From contig OX419756.1 of NCBI GenBank assembly GCA_948567375.1, positions 39,384,333 through 39,448,332 of the forward strand: a DNA stretch of 64,000 nucleotides. The letters run 5' to 3'. This stretch comes from Lunularia cruciata (lineage: Eukaryota > Streptophyta > Marchantiopsida > Lunulariales > Lunulariaceae). The position numbers were made by a program, and so were the translations under genes. The notes beneath the pieces were generated by a model, which saw only the letters and a list, made by a program, of their open reading frames with translations, did not search any database and had not been told where the DNA came from. Below are positions 35,236 through 46,800 of this stretch, piece after piece (positions within the stretch are counted from its first letter, which is position 1; each line of letters opens with the position of its first letter).

Positions 35236-35896
35236 CATATTCATATTCATGACAGTCCACGATATGTGACAAACAGGTCACTAAATCGGACGAGATATTC
35301 TTCGACATGAGCAGTGAATCCAGGGCGTTTCAACGATGGTCTTCGAAGCAGTCCAGAGCATGCTTGTCGTTCTCGGTTGTGTCAATTATATATCGGCGCC
35401 TTTCAACGGTTCTCTGTGCAGCGTTTAGGTTCAACGTTTGGTCTTCAATAAATGTCTTTGTCAAAAACATCGTGGGCAATTCCCCTATTTAAGTCACCCA
35501 TGCTGGTGCCGCGCTTCCAATGCCCCCAAGATTACCTTTTCCACAATATTCTCTTAAGATTGATGTCTTTCAGATCCTCCCTATCAACCGGGACTCCGCT
35601 TGAAATTCGGCACTGATGAGCCTGGCCCAAAGACATGATGGTGCTGCAAAACGAAATGCGCAGGACTCGACATCAGCACTGTAGTTATGATCATGCGAAA
35701 CTCACGTTGTCCCCCCTGTATTTTTAGCTAAAGAGCTCCAACTCATGCTAACGGGGCGTCCTAAAGTTGAAGTTTGGGGGAGAACTGAATGGAAAGTACT
35801 CCTGATTTTTGGAACTGCAGCGGACAGAAGCTGCGACAGACGAGTTTCCGATAGGAGCATCTGCTGCTGCCGCTAGACTTAGTTACCCTCAGGCAT
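35236..35896. other. Upstream region of the DUF1295 gene
   Basis: No gene or RNA recognised. The last 150 bp or so probably include the promoter and 5' UTR of the downstream gene. An upstream in-frame ATG at 35,897 is discussed with that gene. Confidence 0.4.
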
Positions 35897-35989
35897 ATGT
35901 TGTTGTTCTGGTGCAACAACTTGGAGATTGAATCAAGTAGTGGAAGGGAGGAGAAGAAGAGTAAACTCGTTACACCTGCTACCATCATT

Positions 35990-36901
35990 ATGGACGACTC
36001 TCATTACCTTGCACTGACCGCCATTGTTACTATCGTCTATCAGTTCGTGTTTGCAGTCGTGGCTGTGGGACTCAACACCGACAAGCTCACATACTTCGCT
36101 GGAACCAGCAACTTCGTGGGACTTGCAATCCTAACATTTTTCCTCAAAAGTACCTACAATGTTCGCCAACTGGTGCTAACCTGTTTCGTGATCGTATGGG
36201 GTCTCCGTTTGGGATTCTTCTTGGTGTTTAGGATCTTCGACTGGGGTGAAGACAAGAGATTCAACAACCAGCGGAACAGTGTCCTCAAGCTCGCTGCATT
36301 CTGGGGCATGCAAGCTCTATTTGTGTGGGCAGTGAGCTTGCCAGTGACAGTGGTCAATGGAAGCACCCATGATCCGAGTCTCAGACCCCAGGATTACATC
36401 GGCTGGGTGATATGGGTCCTGGGAATGAAAATCGAAGCTTTTTCAGACCAGATCAAGCTGACGTTCAAAGAAGCTCCTCAACACAAGAATCGATGGTGCG
36501 ATGCTTTGATTTGGAGCTGGTCTCGACACCCGAATTACTTCGGAGAGATGTTGTTATGGTGGGGGTTGTTTATCTCCGCGACTCCAGTGCTGCGTGAATG
36601 GCAATGGGTGGTTATTGTCAGCCCGATCTTCGTGTGCTGCACTCTGCTGATCCTTACTGGAGTTCCAGTGCTCGAGGCGCATTTTGATAAAATCTATGGC
36701 AGCAATGCGGAGTATCGCCACTACAAGAAGACCACAAGTCCGGTGATTCCGTTACCACCATCGTTGTATGTGAAGCTACCCGGTTGGTTTAAAACTATTT
36801 TCCTCTTCGAATACCCGTTTTACAGTGAGGGAGTCCGGGGCATCGAGGAGCAGATGCAGCAGTTTCAAGCTCAAATGCGGCTTCAATCCTCCGCCGTATA
36901 G
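35990..36901 (+). CDS. DUF1295 / steroid 5-alpha-reductase-like integral membrane protein
   Basis: Intronless frame of 303 aa. The ATG at 35,990 is chosen because MDDSHYLALTAIVTIVYQ aligns with the N-terminus I know for plant DUF1295 proteins. An in-frame ATG at 35,897 would add 31 residues of low-complexity sequence. About seven hydrophobic segments are visible. The family hallmark is WSRHPNYFGEMLLWW, at about residues 180-194, with EAHFDKIYG and HYKKTTSPVIPLPP near the C-terminus. The related steroid and sterol reductase C-terminal domains use NADPH to reduce a carbon-carbon double bond. The substrate of plant DUF1295 proteins is not established. It is likely in the endoplasmic reticulum or another endomembrane. 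Length and motifs are normal for the family and the frame is undamaged. Confidence 0.93.
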   Translation: MDDSHYLALTAIVTIVYQFVFAVVAVGLNTDKLTYFAGTSNFVGLAILTFFLKSTYNVRQLVLTCFVIVWGLRLGFFLVFRIFDWGEDKRFNNQRNSVLKLAAFWGMQALFVWAVSLPVTVVNGSTHDPSLRPQDYIGWVIWVLGMKIEAFSDQIKLTFKEAPQHKNRWCDALIWSWSRHPNYFGEMLLWWGLFISATPVLREWQWVVIVSPIFVCCTLLILTGVPVLEAHFDKIYGSNAEYRHYKKTTSPVIPLPPSLYVKLPGWFKTIFLFEYPFYSEGVRGIEEQMQQFQAQMRLQSSAV

Positions 36902-38850
36902 GAGTCTGTGAAGTAGTACGACTGTCGCAAAGGTCCCGCATCATCGCTGTTTGCAACTCCGATATTATATCATACGATCTTCGAAGATGAAAGTGAGATA
37001 TAGAAGTACAGTAGGACGATAATTTTTGCAGCGATGTGGATCGTGCGACATGGTAGATTGTTTGTGATCTCGTTTAGCTTCTGCGTTAGAGTGACTCGAA
37101 GATTCCGCCACGAAATGCATTCATGTGCCCAAAACCACGGTACTTGTGCCTTGAATCATCACTTCATCGACCGTTGGAAAACAATTGTAGCATTTGATGG
37201 TGTTTTTCTTCTCCTGTCTCATTCACGACATGTCTGTAAACATCTTGAACCGAAGTGGCGAGAGTCGATTGAGTTGGACCATTCGGACCCAGTTCATGAT
37301 TTCAATAGATCTCAATAACCCATTACTAAATTTCACGGCTGCAGATATATATATATACAACAGGATGTTGTCATGAGACAGATAGCTGTCCTGGTACCCA
37401 AAATCTGGAGGACAAAGTGACTGTTGAGAAGGAAATGACCATCTCAGAGATTCGTGGTTACTGTAAGTCATTGAGGTCAGGTGCACCTATGGAGGTGGGA
37501 TGGAAATTTTCCTGCGAATATGAAAATTGTAGAAGTAGAAACTTCTCCAGACATGAGTTCTGCACATCAATTTTGCTACCAACACACCGAAGACTGGAAG
37601 ACCTTGTCGTACAACGGAATCTGCCTTCTAGTATCCACGACCCACAGAGGGAAAGGGGTTTTTTTGGATACATAAATAGGAGAGAAAGGGGCAAGGGTCC
37701 ACCGTTTCAACGGATGATAGTACACAGTACCATTCTTTGTCATACACATTTTCCAGAATACATGCTGGATGCTGTGAACTCCGGCGTTAACTTCGTACTA
37801 TGAAATTTATATGTGCGGGATTGCACACAAATGTCGACATGCGCTGGGAAGGTTTCGAAAATTTTTTAATTTCAGGTAGTGGTTATCTCAAAATTATCTG
37901 CACATTCTGTTTGATGGTCCTGTTTGATGAGAGGAATGCAATTTGCTTTTATCGGCAATTGGATACTTCTTCTCCGGAAAGAAGTTAACCAAGTGAACAC
38001 TTTCAAAGGTTCTCTTCTTACAAAGTAATCATTTTCAATTTTTTCAAGTTGCATTTCAAGGTTAAAATTTTCGATCTTCAACTTCACTTTCCGTTTGAAC
38101 AAGTACATGAGGTATTTGTTGCCAAATAGTATGGTTATAAGCCACATGTACAGATTAGTACTACTATAGAAACAGTAAGTAAATAACATTCTGGAGATGA
38201 GGCTGTGTATGCGTTGTACGATATCTAACTTTACGGTGATGATGCAGATATGTTCGTCAGGGTAAGAACAACGCTGCGTGATCGCAATTTGGCTGGTGCG
38301 CACGGGCTGAAGAACAACAATTTATTTCCGTATTATAGAGGTCGATACGTATATACGTAAACAAAGTTCGACACTAAAGAAAGATTTTGGGTTTTGCAGG
38401 ATACGACATCTCAGAAGTCGGCCACGAGTTATGCTGAACTAAGGTGAATAATATGTACATGCCACGCCACAGAAGTTGGGAGTTGCTGATAGCTTTTGAA
38501 ATCACGAAGAGGTCTTGGATCCTCAAGTCTACTTTTTGGGACTGGAAACTGCACAGATTATGACAGCATGAAAGCACTTACTCACATTCAAGTTTACTTT
38601 TGAGACATACAAACTGCACTAATTATGACCAGAGGAAAAACGCTGCTCGCGAGTAATATACCCTCGCTTCTGCACAGGTGATAAATCTGGTAACCTTCAA
38701 GGTTGAAGAGCTTTTGAGTGTTTGTGTGTGTCACTGACGGAAATCTAGTATTCTTCAATGATGAAGAGCTTTGAGTGTTTATGAAGATCATGGAGAGAAA
38801 GAGAGCAGACGTGGTGTATAAACCCCATCCTCCAACGTTGATTTCCACTT
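36902..38850. other. Region between convergent genes, no further gene seen
   Basis: It holds the 3' UTRs of the DUF1295 gene (plus) and the methyltransferase gene (minus). A 128-codon plus frame at 37,417-37,803 and a 143-codon minus frame at 37,872-38,303 have no recognisable domain and no splice context. I leave them as chance frames. Confidence 0.5.
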
Positions 38851-41800
38851 CTATTCAGGCTTGTACCCAAAGAAAAGACCCCACTTTTGCTCACCTCGAG
38901 CACATCTCTTCAGCTTAGATTCCCATCCATCGACAATGTAGTTGTAGTCTTGCTGCACATTCCGAAATATCATGTCAGAATCTTAAATGTAACGTCGGTT
39001 TCCCGTTGAAAACTTCAATATTTGTTCCTACAAGAAATTTACGTTGCAGAAGTGAAAGCAGAAACGCTTGCGTGTTAATGACTCCCATATAATCACCTCC
39101 GAGAAGTCCGCGACAAACTTCTGTTTCGTCTCTCTAGTAACTTCCAGTTCAGCATTCAGAATCTCGACGAACTGCGCACGGGGCAATGCATAGAGTACAT
39201 ACATATAAGTTCTGAGTTCAGTGTGAACACCTCGTGCGTGAAGAGTTCATGACAAAGATAACAAGCAGTACAAGCAGCTCATACACAGGCAGTGCGTCAA
39301 CTACCTGATTAGTGCGGTCTTCGGCGAGGACGTTGACGAACCCCGCATCTTCTAGCATCTGCAGGAGAAAATTGCAGCGAGAATATCAGAATGCAGTTGA
39401 CGATAGCTCTCTTTCATTCATCATGTTAAAGGTGCCGTGGACATTCTATTTAAGACCTTACCCTGCCGTAAGCTGGCACGTCATGCAGATCATAACCACG
39501 CTGCTTGATATACGCAGCGAAGTCCTCAGAAGGTTCACCCTCTGCTCTGCAGTAGTCGCTGATCAGCACTCGGCCACCAGGTTTTAGGTAGTTGAAGAAT
39601 CTCTTGAACAGGGCAGGTTTGTCCTGTGAAAGGAGATGAATGTCAGGACTCTCTCTCAAATAGTGTTTGAAATCCAAGCGTATTCTTCTCATAACATCTC
39701 GATCTCCTTATAACAACTTTACGTGAACAGAAAATCGGCGACCCTCAAGTTGATGAGTGCGGTCGGCACCTATACTAGGGAGCCAGATTTATTTATGGTC
39801 ATTAATACAGAAGACTACATTACCTGAATGTGTAGTATTGTATCCCTACTGTAAACAACGTCGAAAAAATCTTTCGGGTAATCCTTCGTGGTACAATCAG
39901 CAACTTCAAACTGGCATGTAAGATTCAGTCCAATTGCTCGCTCCAACGCGATGGATATCATGTTCACAGAGAGATCAATGCCGATGACCTCGACGTCATA
40001 CTTGTCTGCCATGTAGAAATCACCACCTCCAATACCACAACCCACATCCAAGACAGTATTTCCGGCCTTCAAGTTGAGCATATCCACGAACTCCTCCGTT
40101 GTTTCTGCAAGATCCGCAAGCAACATTACAGATCACCTTGACCAAACAGGAGAATTCCTTCACTTATCTTGCAGAACAAGCAGAGAACTCGCCCAGGCAC
40201 GAACGTACTTATTCCACCAGTACTGACGAATCCTTCACCGAAGATACGTTCATAGCGCAGAATGCCAGTCTTCGTGTACTGGACCGTGTCCAAAAACTGT
40301 TGGAATCCTTTGTTTAAAGGTCCATCAGACTCGGTTTTCTGCCATAACCAGCACACCTGCATGGCATGAAATCATTTTGAAAGTTAAAGACAATGTTCAT
40401 AATCTTTGAGGGGGCCCTCACTTTCAAAACTAGCAAGGTAAGCGACTTTCCTCTTTCTCCATCTTAGCCAGGTGCAACTTTAACCTATTTGAAACGGACT
40501 TTTATCATACCACATACCTGATTTTGGTTCTTCTTGTTCTTAACATATGCTCCAACACATTTCGAGTTTATCAGTTTAAACTCGGAAAACCTTCCGTTCT
40601 CTTCCGCCATACATTCCTCGCAGATCTGTGTAAAGGCAGCACATCAGTTCATGTACAAATTACGTCTCCAGATATCAACCACTTAGAAAGAGGACATATT
40701 TTACGGGAATTAAGGGCTGACCTTGTGATAGAAGCCGGGAGAACGGTAATGGGTTGGATTGTTTTGGCGTTTATGGTCTCCAGATTGATGGAAGCAAGAT
40801 TCACGGAAGAAGAAATGGCCTCCTGGTTTGATCCACTTCAGCACCCTGGATACCAGAGTTTTCACCTTCAGGCCAGTCAACACAATACGTTAACACCTAC
40901 AAGAGCTGTTAACCACAACAACCAAGTCACATCATGCATTTCTACTGCGTACGATGGTTGCATGCAAAGGAGTAGGTAGACAATTTTGCGCTATTGGTAA
41001 TCTAAACAGGCCTAGTGACATGCTGGGTCAGATTCAAATCGGAAGGGCATTGATCCCTGTTATACCTCTTCATCTGATAAATACATAAGGAGCCAGTTGG
41101 AGAAAACAAGATCGGCAGACTCTGCTGGGATGTCCAGGCCTTCGGAGGTCACATCGGCACATAAGAATCGTATGTTCTTGTAGTGGCCGTTTGCCTCCTT
41201 GTTCTGCAGAAAGGATCCCAGTATTTCCTCAGGCAAATGTCACCAAAGACAATTCTCAAGGGATAGAGCAAGCAACAACAACAGGACTTACAACTCTAAC
41301 CTCAGCGATAAAAAGCATGAAATTCTCGCATCACATTCCATCTTATTGTGTACCTTTGACGTCGCGTTCTCCATGAAGTCACACGCGAGAACATCGCCTG
41401 CAGTTTTGGCAAGCTCTCCGGTGAAGCGACCAATCCCAGCACCGAGCTCAATGACGGACTTCCCATGGACATCAGGGATCGATGATAGGATCTGTGACAA
41501 TCAATGCGATTCAGTGAGGTAGTTAAAGATTGGTGCAAATATCCCGGCTGCAACACTACACGTAGGCTAGAAGGTATGAGTGGCAAAACTGACTGGTACC
41601 CAACATCTAATGTCGTAAGGCGAATAGCTCAGTACTGTAAGGATGTGACAATACAACGGAAAAGAAACTGGTGGTCTTCCTTTGGAAATCTTGCGTGCAA
41701 TCCAGTGTCCAACTTCTACCAATTTGACCACATTCCGTGAATGGTAGTAAATTTAGCTGACATGCACATGTTTTCTTTGGATATTAGGACATGAGAGCAG

Positions 41801-43543
41801 AAGCCGTTCGAAGAACGGGGGATCCAGAGCTCATCAAATGCAAATGAAATGTAGATGAAATGGCAACAAAATGAAAGCAGAACTGACTAAGAAACATGCG
41901 AATAGTAGATGAAATCTAGATCATAAAAAGCATGTATTATCAAGCAACGATTATATACTACATGTAGAGACACCGTGCACCAAGGTGTACTGAGGAAACG
42001 AAGAATCATCTCATATCAAGAAATCTGGAAATAAGCGAATGTAAAACAAGTGGAAACCAAACTGAATGAATGGAAAACTAATTGGGTGAAACCAAACCCG
42101 GGATTTCGGGTATGAAAAAGTAGAGTGGAAATCCTTCTTTGAACGATTTCCACTCTGCTTGACTTCCCCCGTTAGGGGAAGTAAATTAGAGTATGGCGGT
42201 AAGGGACTGGATAGAGTATATCACTGCATGCACTACGGACGCATGAGTCCTGAAACGCTGAAACAGCCAGAGGAAGGATAAAGCGGCCATAGAAAGCCTC
42301 CCCGAAAGCACGTAGACTTCATCAGTGCCAAACGTAGTGCCGAAATAGCTGAGCGAATGTCAGTACTCCTCGAACCGAGTTTCTGTTCAAAAGCTAATGA
42401 GTGCCATGTAAACATGATATGTGCAAATCGAGATGAGTGATAAATCCGTAAAGGAGATAAGTGAATCGAACAGATCAAATGTAAGGCTAAGCACCAACGA
42501 AATATAAATATTGCATGATCAATAGCAGTAGAAAACTGATATACTTGATGTAATCGATAAGCGCTAAGCAAAGCATGTAGCGAAATAGAGCATAACATGT
42601 AATCGAAGACCACCCCGCAAGACTTGAAAGATTAAGTGAACATGTTTTCTTTGGATAGTGGACATCCTGAGACCCAAACTCGAAGAAATTATTATGAACG
42701 AGAAACAAATCGCCAATTCACCAGATTCAGCCGTGTGCAAGATGGGAGTTAATTCACCTCCGGTCTTTCTTCCTTGTCAAGCTTCTGAGCCTGACTGTCA
42801 AGCATCATGGCTTCGATGCTCAGCTCCACTGTGTGCTCCTTCCAGTAAGAGCTTTGCAAGGATCTCTCATCTGGCCACGCAAGTAAGTAATCAATATAAG
42901 GATCGCCAACCACTTAAGTACAACGACTTGATGGAAATTCGACTGCATATACTTCCAGAGCCTTGAAGAATATACGGTCAGACAATAAAGGATATCCTCC
43001 TAATAGTAATACGCTACAACTAGAAACTGTGTTTATGATTTTCTTGTATCCCAGATGTAAGCTCATGTGACGTTTGACAGAATAACTAATCCATTAGTAT
43101 ATTCGAGTGGATCCTGATACTGCTGCTGACAGGCGACCGTATCACAGGTTCTTGTAGGACCGGTCGGGTTCTTTCCCCGATCAATCGTCCATGTTTTACA
43201 CTTGTGTCACAAAGAAAGGCAGAGAGAAAGGCGTTTTAGACCGCGGAGAATGCTCTAACTCCGTGAGAATTGGATGCTACTACGGCGCAACCTACGTTCA
43301 TCATAAGGTCCAGACTTCGTATACAAAACTGGAAGAAGAAGAGAAGTTCTTCTGTCAGTCCTCTCTTCCAAAATCATGTGCAATGAAGTCCTCGACGAGC
43401 AACTCAAGGAAGATCGGCGGAGGGCATGCAATGGGGGTTTCCTCCACTCGACAAGACATCGCACTCACAGAACAGTTTAAGACAGCATTCAGCTCGTAGG
43501 CAATCCATAGAGTTAGGAGCTGACAATTACCAGTGATGGTCAT
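38851..43543 (-). CDS. PEAMT: Phosphoethanolamine N-methyltransferase (PEAMT)
   Basis: Thirteen coding exons read on the minus strand: 43543-43531, 42870-42758, 41491-41354, 41203-41066, 41001-40982, 40845-40722, 40625-40518, 40356-40209, 40104-39824, 39623-39462, 39358-39305, 39171-39097, 38952-38851. They total 1476 nt, 491 aa, the same length as Arabidopsis NMT1. All junctions are GT-AG with consistent phase. The first SAM-binding domain has VIELGAGIG at residues 55-63 and the second VLDVGCGIG at 285-293. Other landmarks are [31 protein letters not shown] and LISDYCRA. The enzyme performs the three methylations from phosphoethanolamine to phosphocholine in the cytosol, feeding phosphatidylcholine synthesis. 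Exon 1 is only 13 nt and exon 5 only 20 nt, and both rest on frame and family length. Intron 2 carries a retroposon (41,784-42,639). A 25-codon upstream ORF suggests translational control. Confidence 0.95.
41784..42639 (-). mobile_element. Retroposon copy in PEAMT intron 2, 18-bp target duplication
   Basis: The 856-bp insert is bounded by ACATGTTTTCTTTGGATA at 41,766-41,783 and 42,640-42,657. The 3' end is at the low coordinate, so it lies in the sense of the host gene. Near that end the family hairpin CCGTTC-GAA-GAACGG is at 41,804-41,818. The distal part matches 63,700-63,870 and, inverted, 28.2 kb. Two further hairpins lie at 42,122-42,182. No protein-coding capacity is visible. Confidence 0.9.
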
Positions 43544-43774
43544 GGTTAAGGATCTTGAATTCTGAAGACTAGTGTAGACCTTCGACTATGCCGTACGAGG
43601 TGACAACCGTGCTTGGACCGGTTTTCCGGAGGATTTAGGATGCTCCGAGGTTGAACTCTGGCGAATCCCAACTCTTGATACAAGTGAAGAATCAGAACAT
43701 TGAACGAGGGAAACTCAAACGGCTCTAACGTTTAGTACAAAGATTTTTTCTCCTGAAGAGACAGCGACCGCGCT

Positions 43775-43852
43775 TCAAGATCCCTCAATGGCAAGACGAG
43801 ACCGCGAGAAGCTGCGCGATCGCTTATTATTGCTGCTCCCCCTCTGCCGCAT
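43775..43852 (-). CDS. 25-codon upstream ORF of the PEAMT transcript
   Basis: ATG at 43,852-43,850 and TGA at 43,777-43,775 enclose 25 codons rich in Arg and Ser (MRQRGSSNNKRSRSFSRSRL then five more). The ORF ends about 230 nt before the main start at 43,543. Plant PEAMT mRNAs are known to carry a conserved upstream ORF, 25 codons long in Arabidopsis NMT1/XIPOTL1, through which phosphocholine represses translation. The position and the exact length agree. The peptide identity was not compared because I do not trust my memory of the Arabidopsis peptide. Whether a 5' UTR intron lies between is unknown. Confidence 0.6.
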   Translation of the reverse strand: MRQRGSSNNKRSRSFSRSRLAIEGS

Positions 43853-46800
43853 TGGCCGCTTGTCTCCAATCGACCTTCTGTTTCGACTACGGTAGTGCTC
43901 GTGAAATGGAATTGTGTCCCCTTTTATCCCTGAAGAGCATTAGATGGTCCCAATTTGCTGATGATGCAGTATGCTCCGCATCTGAAGGACACCAAACCTC
44001 CGAATATCAAAACTGAGAATTCTAAGTACAGTCTTTGACTCAACCCACGGGAACGGATTGTCCATCTCCTCAATTGAACCCGGCAAAATTCAAGAGGAAA
44101 TGAACTACGTTCTTACTAACGACAGTGTCGGGCTCTCATTGGTTACCACCATCCTCGAACACTGCATGAGAAGTCAAATCTAGCCCGTGGGTCCCCCTAC
44201 TTCCATTCCTCAAATTTCGACACGTTCATACGAGACACACTGCAACATCGACCTCTCCCGCTACAGAACAATCGACCTATTAAAGGCTTGTTCCATTTAT
44301 TTAAAGCTGACAGCCACGTGTAACATTCATCCATGGAAACTCCCCTCCTATTGTTACACAAAGTCTCCCCGCACCATTGTTGCCTGGAATCAGACCAGCC
44401 CTGATAAACCGAGCAACTTACCAAAGTGTGACGCAGTCCATATCGTCCGTCTTCAGCGAAACGCCGATAATACTTACTGTACCTTCTCGGAGCCGCACGA
44501 TTTTCCCTCTCAGTGCCAATTCCTCAATCGCTTCACTCAAATTACACTGTACAATTAACCTGTCAACAATTTGAGTAGGGAAAGAGGCGATCGCGTAGGA
44601 AAAGCGAAGGATGGGAAGACCCCATCAAGCCGTACAAGGGAGGGAAAAAAAGGTAACATGGGGCTAAGCCCCAATAGAGTCTATATGAGAAGTTTGAGTA
44701 GGTAAAGTAAGACAATAGGAGTAGGTTATCGAGTAGTGACAACTACTCGATATCACAATTTTCCCTCACCCCGTCACGGATTCTTCCTCCTCCTCATCCT
44801 CCTGTCACCGCAATGGGCCAGATCAGATTCAGGTAAACTTGATTCAGCAACAGATTCTTGCGCGGATGAATGGCTCCAGAATATGCATTGAATATCTACT
44901 GCTAACTTTCCATGCTTTTCGCTCCATTCGTTCCATTTATCATCGCAGCTCCTATACGCTACTCGCTGAGATTCTGAATCTACAAAGGTGCATTTACAGT
45001 CCCGCTTTCATTGGACCCGCCCCATGGCTTACCAGGTATCAACCAATCGTGTTCGAGCTACCGCATTGGCTGGGTAAAGCCACCCGGGTTAGCCAGTCGG
45101 CAGAATTTACATTGTCGATTGGACCCACTGACGCTGTATGATGATTGGCAGATCAAGCCAGTAACCAGAGTAGATTCCTCCGACGACTGACTTGGACTCT
45201 TGGACAAAACAAGTACAGACCGCTGTACAGTAGCCTTATCTGTACCCATGCGTATGGTCGACAAGCCAGGAGTGAAAACTCAAAGCCCATCTGACGGAAA
45301 GGGACTAGGGGTTTCAACCCGCAAAGGTTACCTGGGGTTAAAGTCAGGTAAACTTGAAACTCAGGAGCACACAGTACCTTTATGTCGTTAGCTTGGCCCA
45401 CACATGAATTTTACGAAATATGACAAAATATAGTTTTAGTGCATCATGCTCTGTCTCTAGTCTATGAAGCAAATCGGCATGTAATACAAGAAAAGATAAA
45501 CTAATTCAAGTATAGTAAGCAATTATCGGCTTGTAAAGGTAAGTAAGATGGTTTGCTGAGTTTGCATCTCCTCCGAATTCTTCACTGGAGCTCGTGACAT
45601 GGATTGATAGATAGCATCGTCAGTGGATTACATATGTCTTTGGCATTCTTTTGCATGTGTTGATGGCACAACTTGTCGAAGATGTGCGGCTTCTAACTGT
45701 ATGATGTTCATGGCATAAGCTGGGATTTGAGTGATCCATGTACTACTACTCCCCTCCGTGGATCGTGCATCAATACCCAAAACATCGTGTTACGAAAATA
45801 TTGCTTGTGCAGAAAAGTGATGACACAACAAAGCACCGCAGAAAAAACACCACACAATATACCGAAAAAAATAAATATTTATTTAGTTATTCATATGGGC
45901 CTTGTAACTGAGGGTTTGACACATTGATATGCACTCATTCAAAAACTTGATTGAGTCAGATTGAGCTGCACGGGCAGAGAAAGACTTTTGATTTCACAGT
46001 GTTCGAGAGCCTTGCACAATTGAAACTGAAACATATTTTAACTTTCAATTTAACACAATTTTGATTTTTGAATTATCAACCTCATTAGATCACCTGACAC
46101 ATCCGAAGTGACAGCTTATCAACAACAACATTGATACGATTCATTTCCTTCGCTTTTAGGCGTACTTGCTGTGTACACATGCCTTGCATGTATGGATTCA
46201 TTCAGTATTTCAATTGTGTGCCCATGATATGCAATCATCGTTAACGACGGGACTGATTCAAGTACTTTTCCTGGGGAGCGTGATAAGCGAGTTCGCTAGT
46301 TAAAGTTATCTCCGCTTGATAAACTCATCTTCGATCCTCATTTTGAATCTGCTAAACTCATCTTTGACGGCCCTTTCTTTACTGATTTGACACTCTACTA
46401 CCTTGCTCTTTCTCCCTTAGCCTCATCTTTTGTTACTTAAATTGATAGATGTATCGTTTCTCTAGGCCTCGTGTACTCAAGTCCTAGCTTGCTCGGTTTC
46501 CCACCGCATGATGGATTTTATAAACTGAGTTGCGCTTTCTCTTACCCATCAATTCACATCTTCCACGAGACAGGTGACCTTCTTACCTCTGTATGTGGAG
46601 AACAGTCATGTGGAAAAATGGAAAAAGAATTCTCTACTCTCTCCATGCATCCGTCGATTCAAAGAAATGGAGACCAAAAGGTACCCACTAAAGTAAAAAA
46701 TTGGTCTGAAATGAATCTACATAGAAGTTGACTGTCTGCACTCCAAAAGGTCGATATGACAATATTTTATGTTATATCTGATTCTTTGGTTCGGGGAGAA

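Noticed and set aside
35897..35989. Upstream in-frame ATG extending the DUF1295 protein by 31 residues
   Set aside because: The extension has no hydrophobic or conserved character, while the family N-terminus starts at the ATG at 35,990.
37417..37803. 128-codon plus-strand frame
   Set aside because: No recognisable domain, overlaps open frames on the other strand, and lies in the 3' flank between convergent genes.
40860..40930. Other candidates for the missing PEAMT microexon (for example near aacagctcttgtaggtg)
   Set aside because: They give the wrong number of residues or in-frame stops. The 20-nt exon at 40,982-41,001 fits phase, splice sites and family spacing.
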